From contig JAGHSL010000313.1 in assembly GCA_018065885.1 (NCBI GenBank), positions 1 through 5,391 of the forward strand: a stretch of DNA of 5,391 nucleotides, given 5' to 3'. Of the stretch, positions 1 through 5,391 are shown in pieces (positions within the stretch are counted from its first letter, which is position 1; each line of letters begins with the position of its first letter). Source of the stretch: Candidatus Limimorpha equi. Its GTDB lineage: Bacteria; Bacteroidota; Bacteroidia; Bacteroidales; F082. Under the pieces are notes generated by a model. The model was not told where the DNA came from. It did no database searches and saw only the letters and a list, made by a program, of their open reading frames with translations. The translations under genes were made by a program, and so were the position numbers.

Positions 1-145
1 GCGAGTTGAGGAAGCTGATGAGCAGGTCTTTGTTCATCTCGGTGCCGAAGAGCTTCTTGAAAGCGAAGTCGGTGTAAAAATTGATGTAACGCTGGCTGCC
101 GCCCGTCATGTCGGGGTCGATGTCTTGGTGGAGTCCTTCTTTCAT
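1..145 (-). CDS. Rpn family (PD-(D/E)XK nuclease/putative transposase) protein, N-terminal part only
   Basis: This is a partial gene, cut by the left edge of the window. The reverse complement of 1-145 reads as 48 uninterrupted codons from an ATG at 145-143. The visible protein begins MKEGLHQDID and carries the stretch YTDFAFKKLFGTEMNKDLLI followed by SFLNS. An N-terminal 'TDFAFKKLFG...LLISFLN' block is the hallmark of the Rpn/PD-(D/E)XK nuclease family transposases (PF12784-like). Members related to E. coli RpnA are DNA endonucleases that promote RecA-independent recombination; many copies occur per Bacteroidota genome and their normal role is unsettled. The catalytic PD-(D/E)XK core lies beyond the edge, so neither completeness nor activity can be judged. 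The gene is divergent from tyrS and has its own promoter-like box at 171-178. Codon use (GAC, CTC, ATC, TTC) is GC-rich, like tyrS. Family assignment is by recalled motif, not by a search. Confidence 0.85.
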   Translation of the reverse strand, partial: MKEGLHQDIDPDMTGGSQRYINFYTDFAFKKLFGTEMNKDLLISFLNS

Positions 146-170
146 GGCGATTCGTGTTTTGATATAGCGG

Positions 171-203
171 CAAAAATAATGAAATTTATGCAGCTGAATG
201 AAA
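171..203 (-). promoter_or_regulatory. Putative Bacteroidota-type promoter of the Rpn-family gene
   Basis: On the minus strand 178-171 reads TATTTTTG, an exact match to the Bacteroidota -7 consensus TAnnTTTG. The expected upstream -33 TTTG is represented only by TTTC at 203-200, separated by 21 bp, which is within the usual 19-21 bp. The box lies 25 bp before the ATG, implying a short leader. No Shine-Dalgarno sequence is seen, as is usual in this phylum. An AT-rich 8-mer can match by chance, so this is an inference from match and position. Confidence 0.5.
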
Positions 204-284
204 TGTTTGAACCCTTTTTCGCCGTTTGGAATAAGTTTGCTAGTACAAAATCGGTGAAACAGGTGAGTGTTATCATAAATTTCC

Positions 285-292
285 TAATTTTG
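285..292 (+). promoter_or_regulatory. Putative -7 element (TAATTTTG) for tyrS
   Basis: TAATTTTG exactly matches the Bacteroidota -7 consensus TAnnTTTG and lies 28 bp before the tyrS ATG, so the leader would be only about 20 nt. No good -33 TTTG is present at the expected distance. The leader shows no Shine-Dalgarno sequence and no room for a T-box or other riboswitch, so antitermination control of this synthetase is not evident. Confidence 0.55.
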
Positions 293-320
293 CACCTTAA
301 TTTGAAAAACTTATCATCCG

Positions 321-1619
321 ATGATTAATTTTATAGAAGAACTCCGCTGGCGCGGAATGCTGGCTCAGATGATGCCTGGCACTGAGGAACTCCTCCAGAA
401 GGAAATGGTGACCGCTTATCTCGGCACCGACCCGACTGCCGACTCGCTGCACATCGGTCACTTGTGCGGTATCATGATGCTTCGCCATCTGCAACGTTGT
501 GGCCACAAACCTATCATCCTTGTAGGCGGTGCCACCGGCATGATTGGCGACCCATCGGGCAAGAGCCAAGAACGTAACCTCCTCAACAACGAGACTTTAT
601 ATCACAACCAAGAGTGCATCAAGAAGCAGGTGGCCAAGTTCCTCGACTTCGACTCGAACGAGCCTAACGCTGCCGAAATGGTGAACAATTACGACTGGAT
701 GAAGGACTTTACCTTCCTCGATTTTGCACGCGAGGTGGGCAAGCACATCACCGTCAACTACATGATGGCCAAGGATAGCGTGCAGCAACGCCTCAACGGT
801 ACCGCCCGCGATGGTCTCAGCTTCACCGAATTCACCTACCAATTGCTGCAAGGCTACGACTTCTTATACCTTTATGAACACAAGGGCGTGAAACTGCAAT
901 TGGGCGGTAACGACCAATGGGGCAACATGACTACGGGCACTGAGCTTATCCGTCGCACTTTGGGTGCCGATGTCGAGACCTTCGCCCTTACTTGTCCGCT
1001 CATCACCAAGAGCGATGGCAAGAAATTCGGCAAGACCGAAAGTGGCAACATCTGGCTTGACCCGAAACGCACCACACCTTATAAGTTCTATCAATTTTGG
1101 CTCAACGTGAGCGACGAAGACGCCGAACGCTACATCAAGATTTTCACTTCGCTGGAAAAAGATGTCATCGACACATTGACCGAACAGCACAAGCAAGACC
1201 CTGGTCAGCGCATACTGCAAAAACGCTTGGCTGAAGAAGTTACGCGCCTCGTCCATTCGCAGGAAGCCTTGGATGCAGCCATCGAAGCTTCCAACATCCT
1301 CTTTGGCAAGGCCACCAAGGATGCCCTTGAGAAACTCGATGAACAGACTTTGCTTGATGTCTTCGATGGAGTGCCACGCGCCAACGTCGCCAAGGCTGAT
1401 CTCGAAGCCGGTATTCCGATTGTCGATTTCTTGGCTGTCAACACACAGATTTTCCCATCGAAGGGCGAAGCCCGCAAGATGGTGCAAGGCAACGGCGTAA
1501 GTATTAATAAGGATAAGGCCGACTTGAACAAGACCGTCAACGCCGACGATTTGCTCCGCGACAAATACATCCTCGTACAGAAAGGCAAGAAGAACTATTT
1601 CTTGGTTATTGCTGAATGA
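321..1619 (+). CDS. tyrS: Tyrosyl-tRNA synthetase (class I, TyrRS)
   Basis: This enzyme charges tRNA-Tyr with tyrosine in the cytoplasm (EC 6.1.1.1), in two steps through tyrosyl-adenylate. The 432-aa protein has the length of a complete bacterial TyrRS. Visible signatures are the HIGH motif at residues 44-47 in the context DPTADSLHIGHL; the tyrosine-pocket segment FTYQLLQGYDF with Y173, Q177 and D180; GGNDQWGN at 195-202; and the KMSKS-equivalent loop KFGKT at 235-239. Residues from about 366 to the end form the S4-like RNA-binding domain (PSKGEARKMVQGNGVSIN). By alignment from memory, Y33, D37, D198 and Q199 correspond to known substrate-binding residues of the Geobacillus stearothermophilus enzyme. 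The ATG at 321 gives the normal MINFIEELRWRGM start. Codon use is clearly more GC-rich and more regular than in the downstream genes, as expected for a highly expressed housekeeping gene. It appears monocistronic, with a promoter-like box upstream and a hairpin terminator downstream. Confidence 0.98.
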   Translation: MINFIEELRWRGMLAQMMPGTEELLQKEMVTAYLGTDPTADSLHIGHLCGIMMLRHLQRCGHKPIILVGGATGMIGDPSGKSQERNLLNNETLYHNQECIKKQVAKFLDFDSNEPNAAEMVNNYDWMKDFTFLDFAREVGKHITVNYMMAKDSVQQRLNGTARDGLSFTEFTYQLLQGYDFLYLYEHKGVKLQLGGNDQWGNMTTGTELIRRTLGADVETFALTCPLITKSDGKKFGKTESGNIWLDPKRTTPYKFYQFWLNVSDEDAERYIKIFTSLEKDVIDTLTEQHKQDPGQRILQKRLAEEVTRLVHSQEALDAAIEASNILFGKATKDALEKLDEQTLLDVFDGVPRANVAKADLEAGIPIVDFLAVNTQIFPSKGEARKMVQGNGVSINKDKADLNKTVNADDLLRDKYILVQKGKKNYFLVIAE

Positions 1620-1643
1620 TAATAAGATAGAATTGAATATTGG

Positions 1644-1680
1644 GGAAAGCCTTCGTGAATTCGGAGGCTTTTCTGTTTTT
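1644..1680 (+). terminator. Rho-independent-type terminator after tyrS
   Basis: AAAGCCTTCG (1646-1655) pairs with CGGAGGCTTT (1662-1671) over 10 bp, including one T-G wobble, around a 6-nt loop. Outer wobble pairs may extend the stem by two or three pairs. A T-rich tract (TTCTGTTTTT) follows directly. The hairpin starts about 25 bp after the tyrS stop, so it most likely ends tyrS transcription and separates it from the lipoprotein/peptidase unit. Confidence 0.85.
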
Positions 1681-1688
1681 GTAATTCA

Positions 1689-1727
1689 GTTGAGATATGG
1701 TTCTTGCCTTGTTTTGGCAAACTCAAC
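1689..1727. other. Nested inverted repeat of unknown role
   Basis: GTTGAG (1689-1694) is complementary to CTCAAC (1722-1727). Inside it, TTGCC (1704-1708) is complementary to GGCAA (1716-1720) around a 7-nt loop. The two stems are coaxial but separated by a 9-nt bulge on the left and 1 nt on the right. No T-tract follows, so it is not a second standard terminator. It lies upstream of the proposed promoter of the lipoprotein gene and could be a protein-binding site, or it could be chance. Confidence 0.3.
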
Positions 1728-1775
1728 GAATGAAACGGGTTTTCAAATAATACTTATCATGTAACAAAAAAGTTG

Positions 1776-1783
1776 TATTTTTA
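1776..1783 (+). promoter_or_regulatory. Possible -7 element (TATTTTTA) for the lipoprotein/M1 peptidase unit
   Basis: TATTTTTA matches seven positions of TAnnTTTG with two of them free, failing only at the final G. It lies 18 bp before the lipoprotein ATG. No TTTG is seen at the -33 position. The region is AT-rich, so chance is a real alternative. It is listed because the preceding terminator means this unit needs a start site somewhere in 1681-1801. Confidence 0.35.
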
Positions 1784-1801
1784 CCGCCTTAATTAATTAG
1801 G

Positions 1802-2347
1802 ATGAAAAAGTCGATCTTGATATTCGGAATTTTGCTGTTTGCAGTTGCGGCTTGCCAGAAAAAGGTGGAATATCCTATTGAGCCGAAAGTTACATACGAA
1901 GGCTTCACCTATTTGTTTAATGAAGACAGCACTTTCAGCGGGCAAGGCATTCTTTCGTTCTCCTATACCGATGGCGATGGCGACCTTGGCCTTGATGTGA
2001 GCGATTCCTTGCCGCCATTCAACAACAATAGCCCTTATTATTACAACTTAATCATTGATTATCAAAAGTTTGAAAACGGAGTGTTTCATAGTGTGCCTTT
2101 GTTAAGTTGGAACATTGAAACGCAAAGTTTCGATACGGTGAGTTTCAATGCGCGTTTCAAGCGTTTGGTTGCCGGCAATGAAACCAAGCCGATTTCTGGC
2201 GACATGGATTACACGCTGTTTGTTCAGAATCCGTTTTCGCCGAACGACACGGTGCGTTTCGCTGTGAAAATCATCGACCGCGCCTTGCACGAAAGCAATG
2301 TTATCTTTACAGAAACACTTTACACGAATCCAAGTTTTATTAAATGA
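1802..2347 (+). CDS. Small Bacteroidota lipoprotein with a DGDGDLGL motif, function unknown
   Basis: The product is a 181-aa lipoprotein. Residues 1-17 are a lipoprotein signal peptide (MKK, then a hydrophobic run), ending in the lipobox VAAC with the lipidated Cys at 18. The sequence after Cys (QKKVEYP) lacks an acidic lipoprotein export signal of the Bacteroides S-(D/E) type, so surface exposure is not predicted from it. The mature part looks all-beta. Residues 52-64 (SFSYTDGDGDLGL) contain an Asp/Gly-rich stretch resembling a calcium-binding loop, and the C-terminal strand reads VRFAVKIIDRALHESNVIFT. I recall similar 'TDGDGDLG ... DRA-SN' proteins as recurrent in Bacteroidota, but I cannot name a family with a known function. 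The gene starts after the tyrS terminator and stops 16 bp before the M1 peptidase, so the two are probably co-transcribed. No Shine-Dalgarno sequence precedes the ATG. Lipoprotein status is strong; any role is unassigned. Confidence 0.88.
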   Translation: MKKSILIFGILLFAVAACQKKVEYPIEPKVTYEGFTYLFNEDSTFSGQGILSFSYTDGDGDLGLDVSDSLPPFNNNSPYYYNLIIDYQKFENGVFHSVPLLSWNIETQSFDTVSFNARFKRLVAGNETKPISGDMDYTLFVQNPFSPNDTVRFAVKIIDRALHESNVIFTETLYTNPSFIK

Positions 2348-2363
2348 TAAAAACATTGATATT

Positions 2364-4649
2364 ATGAGATATACATTTATTTTTCTGACAAGTTTTCTGC
2401 TACTTTTCTGTAAACAAATTCAGGCTCAAAACATTGATGCGGAACATTATGAAATCCATCTGAATCATTTCGATTTTACAGAAAAGACCATCGAAGCCGA
2501 GACTTTCGTGACTTTCGAGGTTACGGAACCGACGCAATCGGTCGTTTTGGAACTCAAATCTCTGGAAGTCAGTTCAGTGATAAGTTCTGATGCTGAGATT
2601 TCAGGTTTTTCGCAGGAAGATGATAATTTGGTTATCAATTTCTCCGCACCATTGGATTCAGGCAGCGAAATCACGCTCGACATCGTTTATGGTGGCCGCA
2701 CTTTCAATGAATCGTGGGGCGGCGTGCATTGGTCTTCAGCGTCATCTGTTTACAATCTGGGTGTCGGCATTAGCACGGTGCCCCATAACTTGGGCAAATC
2801 TTGGTTCCCATGCGTCGACAATTTCGAAGACAAGGCCAATTATGATGTCTTTGTCACGACTCCTTATTATCTGAATGCGGTTTGTGGCGGCAGTCTTATT
2901 GAAACCATTACCAATGAAGATGGGACCTTGACAAGACACTGGTCGGAAGAGCAACCCATTTCGACCTACCATATTTCATTTGCAGTCGATGCTTTCGAGC
3001 CGTGGGAAGACACTTACCATGGTTTGAATGGCGATATTCCGATTACGGTTTATTCCAGCAAATCGCTTCCTATGATTACTGGAAGTTTTGTCCATATCAA
3101 GGAAATTGTGCAGTTTTTCGAAAACTGTTTCGGCCCCTATCCATTCAACCGAATTGGCTATGTCGGCACTTCGCTGGGCTGCATGGAACACATCGACAAC
3201 ATCGCATTGGTAAATTCAATGATTAATGGAAACACCAATAACGAGGAGTATATCGCCCACGAGCTTTCGCACATGTGGTTCGGCAACAAGGTGACTTGCG
3301 CCACGGCCGAGGACATGTGGCTCAACGAAGGTTTCGCCCAGTTCTGCGGCATGTTCTACACGGCCGGCGTTTACGATGAAGCCACTTTCCAAGATGCCAT
3401 GTCGGATTTGATTACAACCATCACCACATGGAGCAACAATGAGCAGAACTGGATTCCGCTCAACCAGATTCCTTTGGACATGACTTACGACTCCAAGGCT
3501 GTTTACGAGCGCGGAGCCGTGATTGTCAATACCTTGATGAATTATCTTGGGCGCGAAAAGTTTTTGGAGCTTTTCCGCAATTATTTCGAGCAACACGAGT
3601 ATCAAACCATGAGTTCCGAGCAGTTGCGCGATTTCCTTTCGGCAAACAACGACTTTCCGTTGGACGATTTCTTCAACACTTACGTCTTCACCCCAGGAAT
3701 GCCGCATTACGATTTGCAGTTAGTGGGGGTAACGGATTTGCAGGACGGAAATTATGAGGCTTCGATGAAATTGACACACAAACAAATCGGTTCAACTTAC
3801 GTTTGTCCTTCGAGCCGTGTTGAGGTGACTTTCATAGGCGCTAATGGCGAGATGGATACAAGAATGGTTGACTTTCATCAAAATGACATTATGGTTCAAA
3901 ATCTTGACTTTATGCCGGTTGATGCATTTGTCGATTACAACAACCGTTTTTTAGATGGGAAAACGGATCGTAACTTTATGCTGACGACATCGCAGCATGT
4001 TTCTTTTGCTAATTTTTCGACAGAAATACAGCACATAACCGACCCGACTATGCTGCGTGTCGAAAACCATTTGATTGGGCCAAGTGATGATCCTGAAATC
4101 CCCGCTCTGACGATTTCAACCAAGCATTACTGGAAGATTTTCCGTCAGGATTACGGCGAAAATGACATACAAGGTGATTTCGTTTACAGCACATCAACTG
4201 ATGGCGATATCATTTTGTCGGAAAACGATTCTGCCACAATATTGTACCGTGCCAATGCGAATGAGCCTTGGCGTGAAATCCAACACACTTTGCGTCCGCA
4301 AAGCAGTTGGCGAATGGGACAGATTTTTGTCGATAATTTCCCTTCAGGAGAGTATTGCATTGCCGTTTGGAACAAGGAACTCCTCGGTGTGGCCGAAATG
4401 ATGGAAAGTCAATGTATGAAGATTTATCCGAATCCTGCTGAAAATCAGATTAATATTCAATTGAAAGATTTCGGAAACGGTCAAATCGTGATTTGCGACA
4501 GCCAGGGAAAAACAGTGAGACAAATCGCCATTGAGCAAAACGAAAAAATGACTATCGCAACCGATGGTTTGGCAAAAGGTCTTTATATTGTGAAATGTCT
4601 CAGTGAAAATGGCACGGTTTTGGAAACGGAAACGCTTATTATCAAGTGA
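2364..4649 (+). CDS. Secreted M1-family metallopeptidase (aminopeptidase) with T9SS type A sorting domain
   Basis: The product is a 761-aa zinc aminopeptidase of family M1 (gluzincin), expected to release N-terminal residues from extracellular peptides. The frame is open further upstream to an ATG at 2298, but I chose the ATG at 2364: it puts a signal peptide at the N-terminus (MRYTFIFLTSFLLLF, likely cleavage near IQA/QN, residues 19-22) and avoids overlap with the preceding gene. Domains in order: N-terminal beta domain, about 22-240, including SWFPCVDNF; catalytic domain with the exopeptidase motif GCMEH (272-276), the zinc motif HELSH (299-303) and third ligand E322 in the standard HEXXH-X18-E spacing; probable transition-state Tyr381 in VYERGA; beta-rich domains from about 445; and a T9SS sorting domain at 685-761, starting MKIYPNPAENQI and ending ETLIIK. 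Sec export followed by T9SS transfer to the surface or medium is inferred. GCMEH differs from the common GAMEN/GGMEN. The catalytic stretch is visibly more GC-rich than the ends. Exact substrate preference is unknown. Confidence 0.94.
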   Translation: MRYTFIFLTSFLLLFCKQIQAQNIDAEHYEIHLNHFDFTEKTIEAETFVTFEVTEPTQSVVLELKSLEVSSVISSDAEISGFSQEDDNLVINFSAPLDSGSEITLDIVYGGRTFNESWGGVHWSSASSVYNLGVGISTVPHNLGKSWFPCVDNFEDKANYDVFVTTPYYLNAVCGGSLIETITNEDGTLTRHWSEEQPISTYHISFAVDAFEPWEDTYHGLNGDIPITVYSSKSLPMITGSFVHIKEIVQFFENCFGPYPFNRIGYVGTSLGCMEHIDNIALVNSMINGNTNNEEYIAHELSHMWFGNKVTCATAEDMWLNEGFAQFCGMFYTAGVYDEATFQDAMSDLITTITTWSNNEQNWIPLNQIPLDMTYDSKAVYERGAVIVNTLMNYLGREKFLELFRNYFEQHEYQTMSSEQLRDFLSANNDFPLDDFFNTYVFTPGMPHYDLQLVGVTDLQDGNYEASMKLTHKQIGSTYVCPSSRVEVTFIGANGEMDTRMVDFHQNDIMVQNLDFMPVDAFVDYNNRFLDGKTDRNFMLTTSQHVSFANFSTEIQHITDPTMLRVENHLIGPSDDPEIPALTISTKHYWKIFRQDYGENDIQGDFVYSTSTDGDIILSENDSATILYRANANEPWREIQHTLRPQSSWRMGQIFVDNFPSGEYCIAVWNKELLGVAEMMESQCMKIYPNPAENQINIQLKDFGNGQIVICDSQGKTVRQIAIEQNEKMTIATDGLAKGLYIVKCLSENGTVLETETLIIK

Positions 4650-4651
4650 TG

Positions 4652-4735
4652 GGAAGTGGGAGGTTTTGAAGTGGAAAGTTTTAAGTGGAAAGTGGAAAGT
4701 TGAAACTGAAAACCGAAAACTGATAACTGATAACC
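4652..4735. repeat. Degenerate tandem 7-bp repeat array, 12 units
   Basis: Read in steps of seven from 4652, the units are GGAAGTG, GGAGGTT, TTGAAGT, GGAAAGT, TTTAAGT, GGAAAGT, GGAAAGT, TGAAACT, GAAAACC, GAAAACT, GATAACT and GATAACC. The phase holds with no insertion across all twelve. The left units centre on GGAAAGT and the right ones on GA(A/T)AACT, so the array changes sequence gradually along its length. The plus strand is strongly purine-rich. It begins 3 bp after the peptidase stop codon and ends 11 bp before the promoter-like box of the next gene. It resembles the short heptameric repeats known from cyanobacteria and, from memory, common in some Bacteroidota. It encodes nothing convincing on either strand. 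Confidence 0.9.
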
Positions 4736-4746
4736 CAATTCAAGTT

Positions 4747-4754
4747 TAATTTTG
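4747..4754 (+). promoter_or_regulatory. Putative -7 element (TAATTTTG) for the second lipoprotein gene
   Basis: TAATTTTG is an exact match to TAnnTTTG and identical to the box before tyrS. It lies 27 bp before the ATG at 4782. No TTTG occurs at the -33 position, which falls inside the last heptamer units (GATAACT). The box is overlapped by an imperfect inverted repeat, TTCAA (4739-4743) and TTGAA (4752-4756), which could be an operator half-site pair but is short enough to be chance. Confidence 0.5.
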
Positions 4755-4781
4755 AACACTAACTTATAAATATGATATACT

Positions 4782-5339
4782 ATGAACAAACACATTATTA
4801 AAGTTTTAGCTATTGCCGCTTTTGCGGTGGCTTTAGTGTCATGCAACAAAAAGAAATCGGAATGGTCTGATTTTTATGGTTATACACGTGAAGATGTCGT
4901 TGGAACATACGTGTTTTCAGAATCGGACGAGGCTTTTGAGAATCTTACGGAAAGTGCCTACTGCATATTGTGCCCCGAAGCAGAAATCAATGTTGGGCTG
5001 TCGTCGACGGAATCTGTCAGATTTAGAATCAATTGCCCTGACCATAATTATAACACCGAATTTGTCGGAAAAACGCCTTTGAATCCGAATGATTTTATGA
5101 TTGACATCAGGGGAAACAAGCAGTGGCAAGGCTCGGACAGATTCATCCAGAACCGCGTGCAATCGAGGGTCTACAAAAATGACGAAAACAAAATCAGGCT
5201 TGCCGGTTCGGGAATCAAGGATTCATACAATATCAAGGAACATTACATTTACGACAACGCACACCAAATTATCGATACCATTCACGATACCGTTTTTGTC
5301 AGTTCCGTCAAATACTATTTCGATGTCATTAAGGAGTGA
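4782..5339 (+). CDS. Small lipoprotein of unknown function, with a CxxC pair
   Basis: The product is a 185-aa predicted lipoprotein that I do not recognise as a family of known function. Residues 1-20 form a signal peptide (MNKHIIK, then a hydrophobic run) ending in the lipobox LVSC with Cys21 as the lipidated residue. The flanking CNKKKSEW is basic, so the classical acidic surface-export signal is not evident. The mature part starts WSDFYGYTREDVVGTYVFS. It has three more cysteines: C61 and C64 in CILC, and C85 in INCPDH. The remainder is rich in alternating polar and hydrophobic residues (for example DTVFVSSVKYYFDVIK at the C-terminus), suggesting a compact beta-sheet protein. The start gives a well-formed signal peptide; an ATG at 4772 is out of frame. 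The gene probably has its own promoter (box at 4747) and sits between two same-orientation heptamer repeat arrays. The stop codon is followed after 1 bp by the second array. Lipoprotein status is well supported; function is not assignable. Confidence 0.85.
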   Translation: MNKHIIKVLAIAAFAVALVSCNKKKSEWSDFYGYTREDVVGTYVFSESDEAFENLTESAYCILCPEAEINVGLSSTESVRFRINCPDHNYNTEFVGKTPLNPNDFMIDIRGNKQWQGSDRFIQNRVQSRVYKNDENKIRLAGSGIKDSYNIKEHYIYDNAHQIIDTIHDTVFVSSVKYYFDVIKE

Positions 5340-5340
5340 A

Positions 5341-5391
5341 TTTTGAAGTGGAAAGTTTTGAAGTGGAAAGTGGAAAGTTTTGAAGTGGAAA
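5341..5391. repeat. Second heptamer-type repeat array, continuing past the window edge
   Basis: The units are TTTTGAAGT, GGAAAGT, TTTGAAGT, GGAAAGT, GGAAAGT, TTTGAAGT and GGAAA, the last cut by the edge. The GGAAAGT 7-mer alternates with an 8-bp variant TTTGAAGT. The segment 5345-5378 matches 4668-4700 of the first array except for one extra G, so the two arrays share a common origin. This copy is less degenerate than the right half of the first. It starts 1 bp after the second lipoprotein's stop codon. Total length is unknown. Confidence 0.9.

Noticed and set aside
125..328. Plus-strand 67-codon open frame spanning the Rpn start and the intergenic region
   Set aside because: It overlaps the better-supported minus-strand Rpn coding sequence and both promoter-like boxes, has no recognisable motif, and runs into the tyrS start.
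864..1487. Long minus-strand open frame (207 codons) inside tyrS
   Set aside because: It lies wholly within a certain tyrS, shows no family motif, and is explained by the GC-rich codon bias of tyrS creating an open antisense frame.
2298..2363. Upstream ATG extension of the M1 peptidase (22 extra residues)
   Set aside because: It would overlap the end of the lipoprotein gene by 50 bp and bury the signal peptide behind a charged, non-signal N-terminus. The ATG at 2364 gives a proper signal peptide.
2376..2415. Reading the M1 peptidase N-terminus as a lipoprotein because of a Cys in the signal peptide (LLFC)
   Set aside because: Phe directly before Cys does not fit a lipobox, and the sequence continues to a plausible signal peptidase I site. 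A T9SS sorting domain is also normally found on type I-cleaved proteins.
3216..3707. Minus-strand open frame (163 codons) opposite the M1 catalytic domain
   Set aside because: It coincides with the GC-rich zinc-site region of the peptidase on the other strand and has no signature of its own, so it is an antisense shadow.
4652..4735. CRISPR array
   Set aside because: Units are 7 bp and directly abutting with no spacers, so this is a tandem repeat.
4583..4849. Minus-strand 88-codon open frame running across the first repeat array
   Set aside because: Its middle is low-complexity translation of the heptamer repeat and its ends are antisense to two supported genes.

Overview
The window looks like a chromosomal segment of an uncultured or lesser-known Bacteroidales-type member of the Bacteroidota. 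Four things point there. Promoter-like TAnnTTTG boxes sit upstream of several genes and Shine-Dalgarno sequences are absent. The tyrosyl-tRNA synthetase begins in a way typical of the phylum. There are two small lipoproteins. The secreted M1 peptidase ends in a type A sorting domain of the type IX secretion system (T9SS), a pathway essentially confined to this phylum. The T9SS signal argues against the genus Bacteroides itself, but the exact genus cannot be read from this window.

Layout, left to right. Positions 1-145 (minus strand) hold the N-terminal 48 codons of an Rpn/PD-(D/E)XK nuclease-family protein that runs off the left edge. A 175-bp divergent intergenic region follows, with one TAnnTTTG box facing each way. 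Next is tyrS (321-1619, plus), the one housekeeping gene, closed by a clear hairpin terminator (1644-1680). A short AT-rich gap then leads to a two-gene unit: a small lipoprotein of unknown function (1802-2347) and, 16 bp downstream, an M1 metallopeptidase (start reassigned to 2364, end 4649) with signal peptide, complete zinc site and T9SS sorting domain. A degenerate tandem 7-bp repeat array (4652-4735) fills most of the next gap. A promoter-like box leads into a second, unrelated small lipoprotein (4782-5339). A second array of the same repeat starts immediately after its stop codon and runs off the right edge.

Functional reading. tyrS stands alone. The lipoprotein and M1 peptidase pair probably forms a cell-envelope or surface module: the peptidase would be exported by Sec, then moved across the outer membrane by T9SS, and would release N-terminal residues from peptides outside the cell. 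Whether the lipoprotein assists it is unknown. The second lipoprotein has its own likely promoter and lies between two same-orientation repeat arrays. The main point of interest is these paired heptamer arrays, which share a 33-34 bp core differing by one base. I found no RNA gene, CRISPR array or complete mobile element, and no convincing entirely new multi-gene system.
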